Assembly (NCBI RefSeq): GCF_030825785.1
Contig: NZ_JAPJPG010000029.1
Location: forward strand, 1-20,623
DNA: 20,623 nt
From: Anaerococcus sp.
Lineage (GTDB): Bacteria; Bacillota; Clostridia; Tissierellales; Peptoniphilaceae
Reading direction: 5' to 3'
The position numbers and the translations under genes were made by a program. Shown here piece by piece: positions 1 to 7,612 of the stretch; position 1 is the first letter of the stretch; every line of letters starts with the position of its first letter. Under the pieces are notes generated by a model. It made no database searches. It saw only the letters and a list, made by a program, of their open reading frames with translations, and had not been told where the DNA came from.

Positions 1-726
1 GGACATAATAAATGGAGCAAGATTAAAAATAAAAAAGGAAGTGAAGATGCCAAAAAGGGCAAGATCTTTACAAAACACGCTAGAAATATAACAGTTGCAG
101 CCAAAGAGGGCGGAACAAACCCAGAATATAACCCTGCTCTTAAAACTGCTATAGAAAAAGCTAAGGCAGATAATATGCCTAATGATAACATAGATAGAGC
201 TATCAAGAAAGCAGCAGGAGATGATGCTTCAGATAATTTCGAAAGAGTAATCTATGAAGGATACGGACCAGGTGGAGTTGCTGTAATAGTAGACTGCCTA
301 ACAGATAATAAAAATAGAACAGCTCCTGATGTAAGACATGCCTTTGACAAAAACGGAGGAAATCTTGGAACTGACGGATCCGTTATGTTCATGTTCCAAA
401 GAAAGGGAGATATCATAGTAGGAAAAGAGGGAAAAGACTTCGATGAATTCATGATGGATGCCCTAGAAGCTGGTTGTGAAGATGTCAAGGAAAGGGGAGA
501 GTACTTCGAGGCTATCACAGATGTTAATAGCTTTAACGAAGCCAATGATAAGCTTAAAGAATTAGGCTATAAAATAGAAAGTGCAGATATATCTTATCTT
601 GCAGATAATATGATTAGCGTAGAAGATGAGCATGTGGATAAGCTTAATAAGCTAATAGATACTCTGGAAGATAACGATGATGTCCAAGAAGTATACTCAA
701 ACTGGGATGATTCTAGCGAGGAATAA
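1..726 (+). CDS. yebC: YebC/PmpR (TACO1) family protein, 5'-truncated by window edge
   Basis: The reading frame is open from base 1 and reads GHNKWSKIKNKKG at once. This is the conserved N-terminus of the YebC/TACO1 family, normally preceded by only two residues (Met plus Ser or Ala), so just the start codon and one codon are missing. About 241 residues are visible, close to the usual 240-250. Family landmarks include the basic N-terminal helical region (KGKIFTKHARNITVAAKEGG), PNDNIDRAIKKA, YEGYGPGG, DNKNRTAPDVRHAF and a strongly acidic C-terminus. Family members were long called transcriptional regulators; later work on relatives links them to translation of difficult (for example proline-rich) stretches on the ribosome. 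Which role applies here cannot be told from sequence. The first in-frame Met (base 175) lies well inside the domain and is not the start. The stop is 2 bases before lgt, so the two are probably cotranscribed. Confidence 0.95.
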   Translation, partial: GHNKWSKIKNKKGSEDAKKGKIFTKHARNITVAAKEGGTNPEYNPALKTAIEKAKADNMPNDNIDRAIKKAAGDDASDNFERVIYEGYGPGGVAVIVDCLTDNKNRTAPDVRHAFDKNGGNLGTDGSVMFMFQRKGDIIVGKEGKDFDEFMMDALEAGCEDVKERGEYFEAITDVNSFNEANDKLKELGYKIESADISYLADNMISVEDEHVDKLNKLIDTLEDNDDVQEVYSNWDDSSEE

Positions 727-728
727 AG

Positions 729-1529
729 ATGGAATTTAATATAGATCCTGTTGCTTTTAGGATATTCGGTTTAGAAATCTACTGGTATGCAATAATAATC
801 ATAACAGGAATATTTATCGCAGCACAATTTGCAAAAAGCGAGTTCGTAAGACGAGGTTTTGATGAAGACTTTATCTATGATCTACTTTTTGTCATCTTAC
901 CAATCGGAATAATCGGAGCAAGGTTTTGGTATGTCATCTTCGAGTGGGACTACTATGGAAGTAACCCTTCACAGATTTTAAACTTTAGGGCAGGAGGTCT
1001 TGCAATCCATGGGGGGATCCTCTTTGGAAGTATTGCCCTTCTAGTTTATGCAAGATACAAAAAAATCCCCCTTATAGACCTTATGGATGTACTAGTACCT
1101 TCTCTTGTCCTTGCTCAAGGTATAGGTAGATGGGGTAATTTTGCAAACTCCGAAGCCCATGGGGGTCCAACAGACCTTCCTTGGGGGATTATCATAGATG
1201 GAGTGAAAGTCCATCCAACCTTTCTCTACGAATCTATCGGAGATGTTTTAATCTTTATTCTCCTAATAAATTACAGGAAGAAAAACCCAGATAAGGGTAA
1301 GCAGTCTGCAATTTATTTCATCCTCTATGGAATCTTGAGATATTTTGTGGAAGGTCTTAGGACAGATTCTCTTTATATAGGATCTTTAAGAACAGCACAG
1401 CTTATGAGTATCATCTATATTCTTCTAGGAATAGTCCTATATATTTGGGCAAATAAAAACCATCTCCCACCTTTTTTTAGGGAAAATAAAAGTAAAGAGA
1501 AAAAAGAGAAGATTATAAAGTTTAAGTGA
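729..1529 (+). CDS. lgt: Prolipoprotein diacylglyceryl transferase
   Basis: Lgt moves a diacylglyceryl group from phosphatidylglycerol to the lipobox cysteine of prolipoproteins at the membrane, the first step of lipoprotein maturation. The 266-residue product is polytopic with at least six hydrophobic segments. It shows the Lgt landmarks: RAGGLAIHGG around residues 88-96, which holds the conserved His, and the family signature GRWGNFANSEAHGG at 133-146. HPTFLYES follows near 162, with a conserved GILRYFVEGLR-type segment later. The tail is short and very basic (KSKEKKEK). The start is supported by GAGGAA at 718-723, inside the end of yebC. It lies 2 bases after the yebC stop and is followed by a rho-independent terminator, so yebC-lgt looks like the end of an operon. 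Identity is secure. Confidence 0.97.
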   Translation: MEFNIDPVAFRIFGLEIYWYAIIIITGIFIAAQFAKSEFVRRGFDEDFIYDLLFVILPIGIIGARFWYVIFEWDYYGSNPSQILNFRAGGLAIHGGILFGSIALLVYARYKKIPLIDLMDVLVPSLVLAQGIGRWGNFANSEAHGGPTDLPWGIIIDGVKVHPTFLYESIGDVLIFILLINYRKKNPDKGKQSAIYFILYGILRYFVEGLRTDSLYIGSLRTAQLMSIIYILLGIVLYIWANKNHLPPFFRENKSKEKKEKIIKFK

Positions 1530-1555
1530 TAGATCTTACAAGCTTAAGCTTTATA
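1514..1555 (+). other. Long AT-rich hairpin across the lgt stop codon
   Basis: The arms 1514-1526 (TATAAAGTTTAAG) and 1543-1555 (CTTAAGCTTTATA) pair over 13 positions, one of them a U.G wobble, around a 16-base loop containing the lgt stop. It also holds the perfect palindrome AAGCTTAAGCTT at 1540-1551. No T-run follows, so it is not a typical terminator. It could protect the mRNA 3' end ahead of the real terminator 30 bases on, or be chance in AT-rich DNA. Confidence 0.4.
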
Positions 1556-1585
1556 GACAAAATATAAAAATTCAATAATTTTAGG

Positions 1586-1608
1586 GTCGGCTTAAGGCCG
1601 ACTTTTTT
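1586..1608 (+). terminator. Rho-independent terminator of yebC-lgt
   Basis: A six-pair GC-rich stem (GTCGGC 1586-1591 with GCCGAC 1597-1602) and 5-base loop TTAAG is followed directly by six Ts. It ends the yebC-lgt unit and separates it from the mraZ promoter, whose -35 begins inside the T-run. Confidence 0.92.
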
Positions 1609-1636
1609 GTTGCAAATAAAGTGCTTTTAGTATAAA
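1607..1636 (+). promoter_or_regulatory. Candidate promoter of the dcw operon
   Basis: TTGTTG (1607-1612) and TATAAA (1631-1636) are separated by 18 bases, giving a plausible vegetative sigma promoter with a start near 1643. The -35 is weak, but this is the only good -10 between the lgt terminator and mraZ. The predicted leader is about 35 bases and is nearly filled by the MraZ boxes. Confidence 0.55.
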
Positions 1637-1645
1637 ATGATAGTG

Positions 1646-1671
1646 AAGTGGAATATAGTGGTAGAAAGTGG
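1646..1671 (+). promoter_or_regulatory. MraZ operator: three AGTGG boxes at 10-base spacing
   Basis: The hexamers AAGTGG (1646), TAGTGG (1656) and AAGTGG (1666) recur with an exact 10-base period just after the predicted transcription start. MraZ is known to bind direct repeats with a GTGG/TGGG core, one DNA turn apart, ahead of its own gene. The third box abuts the weak ribosome binding region of mraZ. The arrangement predicts that MraZ represses its own operon. Confidence 0.75.
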
Positions 1672-1677
1672 TGGGAA

Positions 1678-2091
1678 ATGTTTTTAGGTGAATTTACTCA
1701 CAAGTTAGATTCTAAAAATAGAATAATGATACCGAGTGAGTTTAGAGATGATTTATCTGAGAACTTCTATATAACCAAGGGGCCGGAAAAGTCTCTAGTA
1801 ATCTACACTGAGGAAGAATTTGTTAAGCAATCCGAAAGACTTGATGGTTTGGAAGTGCAAAATAAGAAAAACCGTGCTATCAAGAGACTATTTTTCTCAT
1901 CCACTGTAAAGGCAAGCCTTGACAAACAAGGCAGAGTTCTTCTTAACAAGAACCTGAGAGATTATAGCGAGATCAAAGAAGAAGCTATGATAATTGGAAA
2001 CAATAGCACAATTGAGCTTTGGGATAGGGCCAATTGGGAGGCTTATATTGACGAAGTAGAGGTGAATCTATCCGATATAATGGATGAATAA
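1678..2091 (+). CDS. mraZ: MraZ transcriptional regulator, dcw cluster
   Basis: MraZ is a ring-forming DNA-binding protein of the SpoVT/AbrB fold that regulates the dcw operon it heads. Counted from the ATG at 1678 the protein has 137 residues and begins MFLGEFTHKLDSKNRIMIPS, matching the canonical start of the family. Both internal half-repeats are present: DSKNRIMIPSEFR (11-23) and LDKQGRVLLNKNLR (81-94). A longer frame opens at GTG 1648, but its extra ten codons are encoded by the operator repeats, look nothing like MraZ and lack a Shine-Dalgarno site, so I reject that start. The Shine-Dalgarno of the ATG is weak (GGTGGG) and partly shared with the third MraZ box, so bound MraZ or the short leader may limit expression. 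The stop is one base from the preferred rsmH ATG. Confidence 0.95.
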   Translation: MFLGEFTHKLDSKNRIMIPSEFRDDLSENFYITKGPEKSLVIYTEEEFVKQSERLDGLEVQNKKNRAIKRLFFSSTVKASLDKQGRVLLNKNLRDYSEIKEEAMIIGNNSTIELWDRANWEAYIDEVEVNLSDIMDE

Positions 2092-2092
2092 T

Positions 2093-3013
2093 ATGAAATT
2101 TGAACACATACCAGTTCTCGCAAAAGAGACTATAGAAAATCTAAATATTAATCCAGATGGAATCTACCTAGACTTAACCTTGGGAAAGGGAGGTCATTCC
2201 AAATTGATCCTAGAAAGGCTTTCTGATAAGGGAAGGCTTATAGCATTTGATCAGGACAAGGAAGCCATTGAAGCAGCCAAGTCTAACCTAAGGGACTTTT
2301 CTAATGTTACTTTCGTAAACAGTAACTTCGAAAACTTCGAAAAAGTCTTAGAAGAGCTTGGCCTTGACTTGATAGATGGGGCTTTGATGGATATTGGCGT
2401 AAGTTCATATCAAATTGACAATGCGTACAGGGGATTTTCATATATGAAGGATGGTCCTTTGGATATGAGGATGAACCAGGATAATGAGTTAACAGCGGAA
2501 GTTATTGTCAATGAATACTCTCAGGATGAGCTAGAGCGTATATTTTTCGAATATGGTGAGGAGAGATTCGCAAGATCCATTGCTAGAAATATTGTTAATC
2601 TCCGTGATGAAAAAAGAATCGATACGACTTTTAAACTCCGAGAAATTGTAGCAAAATCCATAAAAAGTCAAGATGCTCATCCTGAAAAAAGAGTATTTCA
2701 AGCCCTAAGAATAGAAGTAAATAGAGAACTAGAAGTTTTGGAAAACACTATAGAAAGGGTCGTAGATCACCTAAAAAAGGACGGAAGGATCGCAATAATC
2801 ACCTTCCACTCCTTAGAGGATAGGATTGTGAAGAATAAATTCAAGGATTTGGCAACAGACTGTATCTGCCCTCCAGAATTTCCAGTATGTGTATGTGATC
2901 ATAGGGCCAAGATTAAGATTATAACGAGAAAACCAGTGACGGCAAGTAAAGCTGAGCTAAGGGATAATTCTAGATCAAAGCCTGCCAAGCTTAGAGTTGG
3001 ACAAAGGATATAG
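2093..3013 (+). CDS. rsmH: 16S rRNA (cytosine(1402)-N4)-methyltransferase
   Basis: RsmH (MraW) methylates N4 of C1402 in 16S rRNA at the decoding site, using S-adenosylmethionine. From the ATG at 2093 the product has 306 residues. It begins MKFEHIPVLAKETI, like other RsmH proteins, with the SAM-binding motif DLTLGKGGHS at 27-36. DIGVSSYQID, RGFSYMKDGPLDMRM, KRVFQALRIEVNREL and ITFHSLEDRIVK follow in the usual order. CxC and CVCDH-type cysteines near the C-terminus are also typical. An alternative ATG at 2084 adds three residues (MNN) and overlaps mraZ. Neither has a strong Shine-Dalgarno, so translation is probably coupled to mraZ. The mraZ-rsmH pair is the standard head of dcw clusters. Confidence 0.96.
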   Translation: MKFEHIPVLAKETIENLNINPDGIYLDLTLGKGGHSKLILERLSDKGRLIAFDQDKEAIEAAKSNLRDFSNVTFVNSNFENFEKVLEELGLDLIDGALMDIGVSSYQIDNAYRGFSYMKDGPLDMRMNQDNELTAEVIVNEYSQDELERIFFEYGEERFARSIARNIVNLRDEKRIDTTFKLREIVAKSIKSQDAHPEKRVFQALRIEVNRELEVLENTIERVVDHLKKDGRIAIITFHSLEDRIVKNKFKDLATDCICPPEFPVCVCDHRAKIKIITRKPVTASKAELRDNSRSKPAKLRVGQRI

Positions 3014-3015
3014 AC

Positions 3016-3411
3016 ATGGAAGAAAGAATAGCTATTAGTAAAAATAATAACAAGAAAAGAAGACGACTTAAGGTTAAGGATAACAGAAAAAATAAGAAGA
3101 TCAAACAGATTCAAAATCTTAAGAAAAGAGATAGGAGAATGAAACTAAGCCTATCTATATTTACCTTCCTTGTTGTAGTTAGCCTTCTCGTAACAGCTCT
3201 GGTTAAAAGAAATAACTTGAATGCAAAAAGATATGAGTATAATACATTACAGGCAGATATCGTCTCCTACGAACTCCAGAGGGATAGGTTAAATACTAGG
3301 CTAGAAGAAGCGATTGACCTTAACTTAATCCAAAGATACGCCCTAGAAGAGTTGGGCATGGTTTATAAGGATGATGATAATACTGTCAAATTAAATGTAG
3401 ATAGGAATTAA
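3016..3411 (+). CDS. ftsL: FtsL/DivIC-type cell division protein
   Basis: This is a small bitopic divisome protein of 131 residues. A strongly basic cytoplasmic head of about 42 residues (many Lys/Arg) is followed by one membrane span (about 44-62). A coiled-coil-like stretch with few prolines (about 64-105) leads to ALEELGMVYKDDD, which resembles the conserved end of the FtsL/DivIC coiled coil. FtsL forms a complex with DivIC/FtsB and DivIB/FtsQ that controls the septal peptidoglycan synthase. The sequence alone is too divergent to separate FtsL from DivIC. Position between rsmH and mraY is the usual ftsL place, so I use that symbol. It starts 2 bases after rsmH, and its stop shares one base with the mraY start. 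The septal transpeptidase gene that usually follows is missing. Confidence 0.82.
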   Translation: MEERIAISKNNNKKRRRLKVKDNRKNKKIKQIQNLKKRDRRMKLSLSIFTFLVVVSLLVTALVKRNNLNAKRYEYNTLQADIVSYELQRDRLNTRLEEAIDLNLIQRYALEELGMVYKDDDNTVKLNVDRN

Positions 3412-4364
3412 TGATGAATAATTTTTTGTTGATAGTTATAAGTATATTGTTAAGTATAGGCCTAGGCCTAGTGATCTTACCAATACTTAAGAGAAAGAAA
3501 ATTGGACAAAATATAAGAGAGGTTGGACCAAAGAGTCACCTTAAAAAGGCTGGTACTCCAACTATGGGAGGGATAATATTTATTATAGCAGCCCTAATTT
3601 TATCTCTTATATTCTTACCACTTGATAGCCTTGAAGTTTGGATAGTGATTTTATCGACTATAGGCTTTGGAGCAATTGGTTTTATAGATGACTTTAGGAA
3701 ACTTATCCTAAAACAATCCGAAGGACTAAGCCCAAGAGGGAAGATAATCCTACAGTTTGGACTTGCTCTTATAATTTCGATTCTAGCTTATATTAATGAT
3801 AAAGATTCGATAGGATCCTTATTGATACCATTTACAAATACAAGTATAGGGCTTGGAATAATTGGTATTCCAGTTATGATATTCATAATAGTAGGTACAA
3901 CTAATGCGACAAATCTTACAGATGGCCTAGATGGACTCTTAGCCACAGTATCTCTTCCAGTATTTATAACCCTCGCCATAATAGGGAAGGGAACAAATAA
4001 CGAAATATTTTCCTATATAATGCTTGGAAGCCTCTTAGGATTTTTGATATTTAACTCAAATCCTGCGGCAGTATTTATGGGAGATACAGGATCTATGGCA
4101 ATCGGTGGAGCAATAGTTGCCATGGCAATTAATTTAAGAATTCCCTTATATCTAATAATCTTCGGTGGAATTTATGTCTTGGAAACACTATCTGTAATTA
4201 TCCAAGTTACAAGCTACAGACACAGAAACAAGAAGAGAGTCTTTCTAATGACTCCAATCCACCATCACTTTGAATTAAAAGGCTATAAGGAACAAAAGAT
4301 AGTAGTAGCATTTGCAGTAGTATCTGTAATATTTTGTATGATAACATTGGCGGCATTAGTATGA
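3411..4364 (+). CDS. mraY: Phospho-N-acetylmuramoyl-pentapeptide-transferase
   Basis: MraY transfers phospho-MurNAc-pentapeptide from UDP to undecaprenyl phosphate, making lipid I at the inner face of the membrane. The 317-residue protein is of normal length with about ten membrane spans. Catalytic and signature motifs are intact: KAGTPTMGG (46-54), the Asp pair in IDDF (92-95), NLTDGLDG (168-175), FMGDTGS (222-228) and the TPIHHHFELKG loop (281-291). The start ATG at 3411 overlaps the ftsL stop, with AGGA at 3403-3406 as ribosome site; a second ATG at 3414 is equally possible. The stop overlaps murD by four bases (ATGA), pointing to coupled translation. Confidence 0.97.
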   Translation: MMNNFLLIVISILLSIGLGLVILPILKRKKIGQNIREVGPKSHLKKAGTPTMGGIIFIIAALILSLIFLPLDSLEVWIVILSTIGFGAIGFIDDFRKLILKQSEGLSPRGKIILQFGLALIISILAYINDKDSIGSLLIPFTNTSIGLGIIGIPVMIFIIVGTTNATNLTDGLDGLLATVSLPVFITLAIIGKGTNNEIFSYIMLGSLLGFLIFNSNPAAVFMGDTGSMAIGGAIVAMAINLRIPLYLIIFGGIYVLETLSVIIQVTSYRHRNKKRVFLMTPIHHHFELKGYKEQKIVVAFAVVSVIFCMITLAALV

Positions 4365-5680
4365 AGAAAGTTTTAGTTTACGGTTTAGGACTAACAGGTA
4401 TATCAGCAGCAAAGACTCTAGATAAGATGGGCTATGATGTCTATACCTTTGATAAAAATAAAAAAGAAGTTAAGGAACTTAAGGGCTATAAATATAGCCC
4501 TATTTCTGATAGTGACATTTTAGATTTTGATTTTGAATTTGTAGTAAAAAGTCCAGGCATTCCCCCAAGGGATGAAGTGGTAAAGAAACTAGGGGAAAAA
4601 TACGAGATAATATCAGATATTGAACTATCCTTTAGACTCTTTCCAGAAGCTAAAATCATTGCCACAACTGGTACAAATGGCAAGACTTCTACTACATCTA
4701 TGATTAGTCATATACTTAATGAATCAGGCAGGAAGGCGATTTCTGTAGGAAACATCGGTGAGGGAATCTTATGGCAAATGTATGAAAATCCTACTGCGAT
4801 TTTCTCTTGTGAGCTTTCAAGCTTCCAACTACACGATGTATCTACCTACAAGCCTCATATAGCTTGTATTACAAATATCACTGAAGATCATATCGATTGG
4901 CATGGATCTTTGTCTGATTATATAAACTCAAAACTTAATGTAAGTAGAAGGCAAGATAAAAGTGATTTTCTAGTAATAAATCACGATGATCCTATATTAG
5001 AAGACCATAGGAAAAATTTTAAGGCAAAAGTCTATGAGTTTTCTTCAAAAGAGAAAGTAGATCGAGGCGCCTATCTTAAAGGCTCATCTATATTCTTTAA
5101 AGATGAAGGAAAAAATATTAAATTAATGGATGTAGATGATCTTTCAATAATAGGTAGACACAATTACGAAAACTTGATGTGCGCTATCCTTGCTTGTTTT
5201 ATCTATGGGGTTTCTATAAAAGATATCATAAAGGGATCAAAAAGCTTTAAATCAATAGAGCATAGGCTGGAATTTGTGACAGATATAAGAGGAGTCAAGG
5301 TCTACAATGACTCCAAGGGAACAAATGTAGATAGCTCAGTCAAGGCTATTCAAAGTTTCGATAAGCCAATGGTAATAATTGCAGGAGGCTATGATAAAAA
5401 TATCGACTACAGTCCCTATGTAAAAGAATTTAAAAAACATGGAAAACTTATGGTTATCATTGGACAAACCACAGATAAATTGGCGAGTCTTTGCGAAGCC
5501 TATCAAGTAAATTACAAAAAAGCCAAGGATATGGAAGAGGCAGTAAAGATTTCTTTTGACAATTTAGAAGAAGGGGATATCTTCCTCTTATCACCTGCAA
5601 GTGCCTCTTGGGGTATGTATAATAACTTTGAAGAAAGAGGCAGGGACTTTAAAGAAAAGATAGAAAAATACAAAGGATGA
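4361..5680 (+). CDS. murD: UDP-N-acetylmuramoyl-L-alanine--D-glutamate ligase
   Basis: MurD adds D-glutamate to UDP-MurNAc-L-Ala with ATP in the cytoplasm. From the ATG at 4361 the protein has 439 residues and starts MKKVLVYGLGLTGISAA, a Rossmann-like N-terminal domain as expected. The Mur ligase P-loop TGTNGKTS is at 103-110. SCELSSFQL, NITEDHIDWHGS, the HNYENLMCA segment, EHRLEFV and VYNDSKGTN follow, covering the central and C-terminal domains. A frame opening at 4334 would add nine residues inside mraY; the ATGA overlap at 4361 fits better because it restores the standard N-terminus. MurE and MurF, usually encoded nearby, are not in this cluster, so their genes must lie elsewhere. Confidence 0.97.
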   Translation: MKKVLVYGLGLTGISAAKTLDKMGYDVYTFDKNKKEVKELKGYKYSPISDSDILDFDFEFVVKSPGIPPRDEVVKKLGEKYEIISDIELSFRLFPEAKIIATTGTNGKTSTTSMISHILNESGRKAISVGNIGEGILWQMYENPTAIFSCELSSFQLHDVSTYKPHIACITNITEDHIDWHGSLSDYINSKLNVSRRQDKSDFLVINHDDPILEDHRKNFKAKVYEFSSKEKVDRGAYLKGSSIFFKDEGKNIKLMDVDDLSIIGRHNYENLMCAILACFIYGVSIKDIIKGSKSFKSIEHRLEFVTDIRGVKVYNDSKGTNVDSSVKAIQSFDKPMVIIAGGYDKNIDYSPYVKEFKKHGKLMVIIGQTTDKLASLCEAYQVNYKKAKDMEEAVKISFDNLEEGDIFLLSPASASWGMYNNFEERGRDFKEKIEKYKG

Positions 5681-5684
5681 TTAG

Positions 5685-6776
5685 ATGAAAGTAATAATTT
5701 CTGGCGGAGGCACAGGCGGACATATTTATCCAGCCATAGCCATAGGAGAAAAACTTCAAAAAGAAATTCCTGATGTGGAAATAATCTATGTGGGAATCAA
5801 AAACGGCCCAGAAGAGACAGTTGCCCAAAAATATGGCTATAAATTTGTCGACCTACCAGGCATGGGTATTCCTAGAAGGATAAACAAGAAACTATTTAAA
5901 TCTCTTACTACAAACCTTAAAGGGTTTACGAGGGCAAAGAAGATAATAGAAGAATATAAACCAGACCTTGTTATTGGAACTGGAGGATATGTTTGTGCTC
6001 CTATCTTGTATCAGGCAAGTAAGAAAAATATTCCTTCTATAGTCCACGAATCAAACTCTTACCCCGGCATGGCATCAAAGTTTCTATCAAACAAGGTAGA
6101 TAAGGTCCTTATATCCTACAAGGAAGCCAAAAAGCACTTCAAGCACAAGGAAAGGATTGTAGTAACAGGTAATCCAGTAAGAACTAGCTTTAAGAGTGAA
6201 TATACTGACAAAGACCTTAAAGATTTAGGTATCAAGAAAGATAGGCCAGTTGTATTTTCTTTTGGTGGGTCAAATGGATCTTATTATATGAACGAGGCTG
6301 TTAAGGAATTATCCAAAAATCTTGACGGTTCCTACTATCTCCTCCACCAAACTGGAAAGAAAAACTATGATGATTTTATGAAAGAGGTAGAAAGAAACGA
6401 GTATCTTAAGGTGTTTTCCTATATTGATAATATAGATCTTTTCTATGCTGTAAGCGATCTTGTTATAGCTTCATCAGGAGCTATGAGCCTATCAGAAATT
6501 TCAGCTGTAGCCAAGGCTTCAATACTTATTCCAAAATCGTATACCACAGAAAACCACCAGCAGTTTAATGCACAAACCTATGTCGATAATGGCGCATCTA
6601 TAATGGTTTTAGAAAAAGACCTAGATGGAGATGTTTTGGATAGGAAAATAAAAGAAATAATTAGCGATAAGGATAAACTTAAGAAAATGGGTGACAATGC
6701 CAAGGCCCTTTCTGATGATGAGGCAGGAGATAAGATTTTTCATATAATTGAAGGGTTGATCAAAGATGAAAGATAA
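5685..6776 (+). CDS. murG: UDP-GlcNAc:lipid I N-acetylglucosaminyltransferase
   Basis: MurG converts lipid I to lipid II by adding GlcNAc, on the cytoplasmic membrane face. The 363 residues match family length. The N-terminal GGGTGGHIYPA loop lies at residues 7-17. VIGTGGYVCAP and HESNSYPGMASK, FSFGGSNGS at the start of the second GT-B domain, and SLSEI...TTENHQQFNAQ in the nucleotide-sugar site are all present. Where many MurG proteins have an Arg before the conserved SGA/AGA turn this one has SSGAM, a modest variation. AAAGGATG upstream, overlapping the murD stop, is a good ribosome site. The end overlaps ftsQ by 11 bases. Confidence 0.96.
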   Translation: MKVIISGGGTGGHIYPAIAIGEKLQKEIPDVEIIYVGIKNGPEETVAQKYGYKFVDLPGMGIPRRINKKLFKSLTTNLKGFTRAKKIIEEYKPDLVIGTGGYVCAPILYQASKKNIPSIVHESNSYPGMASKFLSNKVDKVLISYKEAKKHFKHKERIVVTGNPVRTSFKSEYTDKDLKDLGIKKDRPVVFSFGGSNGSYYMNEAVKELSKNLDGSYYLLHQTGKKNYDDFMKEVERNEYLKVFSYIDNIDLFYAVSDLVIASSGAMSLSEISAVAKASILIPKSYTTENHQQFNAQTYVDNGASIMVLEKDLDGDVLDRKIKEIISDKDKLKKMGDNAKALSDDEAGDKIFHIIEGLIKDER

Positions 6777-7575
6777 AAGAAAGGCTAGAAAGAAAAGTCA
6801 AATACCAGAAGACAGCAACACTAATAGGAAAAGGAAAGTCGTAAGGAAGAAACAGCCTAAGACTTTTACTAAAAGATTTGTGATTTTTCTTATCGTATTA
6901 TTCCTTTCGATATTCATAGTAGAAGCCTTAAGGCATCCCTACATGAAAATTTCTCAGATATATGTTACAGGAAATGAAAGGCTAAAGGATACAGATATTA
7001 TTTCAAAGATACAAAATCCAATAGGTAAAAATATACTTACTTACAATGTAAAAAAGAATGAAAAAAAACTTATGGAAGAAGACACTATTGAAGAAGCAGA
7101 AATAAAGAAAGTTTTTCCTAAGGTAATCAATATCAAAGTCAAAGAGACCTATCCGAGATTTTTTATAGAAGATAAGGAAAAAATAACTTACATATCCAAT
7201 CAAGGAAGGGTAATGGATAGTGAGGAAATTCCTGCTAATACCAAAAATTCTCTAATAAATATTAAGATTTCTGATTACAAGGAAGATATTAGAGAAGAAT
7301 TTACAGATGATGAGGATTTATTAAATTTTATCAATGAAATAAACTCTTCTTCCTTTGTGGATTTGATTAATCAATTAAATTTTGAAAACAATAGGCATAT
7401 TGGTATAATAATAAAAGATATGAGAGTTGATTTTGGTGATTTGAAAGAAAGTTCGTACAAGATTAGATTACTAGAATCAATCCTAAAGGATGTAGAAAGT
7501 AAGGACCTAGGTGTTTCTTCCATAGATTTAAGTAATGGAAAAAACCCAGTAGTTGAAATAAACGAAGGTTCTTAA
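6766..7575 (+). CDS. ftsQ: FtsQ/DivIB cell division protein
   Basis: This bitopic divisome protein has 269 residues: a long basic cytoplasmic tail (1-36), one membrane span (about 37-54) and an extracellular POTRA domain (about 61-128). The POTRA domain carries the typical ISQIYVTGNERLKDTDI opening and VFPKVINIKVKETYPRFFI. A beta-type domain follows. This is the DivIB/FtsQ architecture; it bridges FtsL and DivIC in the septal complex and helps control septal wall synthesis. Identity rests on architecture, the POTRA motifs and its place between murG and ftsZ. AAGGG at 6751-6755 gives a ribosome site at somewhat long spacing, and translation may be coupled to murG through the 11-base overlap. 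ftsA, often next, is not present. Confidence 0.9.
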   Translation: MKDKRKARKKSQIPEDSNTNRKRKVVRKKQPKTFTKRFVIFLIVLFLSIFIVEALRHPYMKISQIYVTGNERLKDTDIISKIQNPIGKNILTYNVKKNEKKLMEEDTIEEAEIKKVFPKVINIKVKETYPRFFIEDKEKITYISNQGRVMDSEEIPANTKNSLINIKISDYKEDIREEFTDDEDLLNFINEINSSSFVDLINQLNFENNRHIGIIIKDMRVDFGDLKESSYKIRLLESILKDVESKDLGVSSIDLSNGKNPVVEINEGS

Positions 7576-7581
7576 TATAAA
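7553..7581 (+). promoter_or_regulatory. Candidate internal promoter for ftsZ-nrdR
   Basis: TTGAAA (7553-7558), inside the end of ftsQ, and TATAAA (7576-7581) are spaced by exactly 17 bases, placing a transcription start near 7588, about 25 bases before the ftsZ start. Extra promoters for ftsZ are common in dcw clusters, and the 37-base ftsQ-ftsZ gap is by far the largest inside this operon. Confidence 0.6.
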
Positions 7582-7612
7582 ATTTATCTATTAGAATAAA
7601 ATGGGGGAAAGT

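Noticed and set aside
1648..1677. GTG start giving MraZ ten extra residues
   Set aside because: The extra codons are the MraZ box repeats, have no Shine-Dalgarno, and the ATG at 1678 gives the canonical MFLGEF start.
4334..4360. Upstream ATG for murD inside mraY
   Set aside because: It adds nine residues unlike any MurD; ATG 4361 gives MKKVLVYGLG and the usual four-base ATGA overlap.
7601..7612. Upstream ATG for ftsZ
   Set aside because: GGGGGAA would be codons instead of the ideal ribosome site for ATG 7613.
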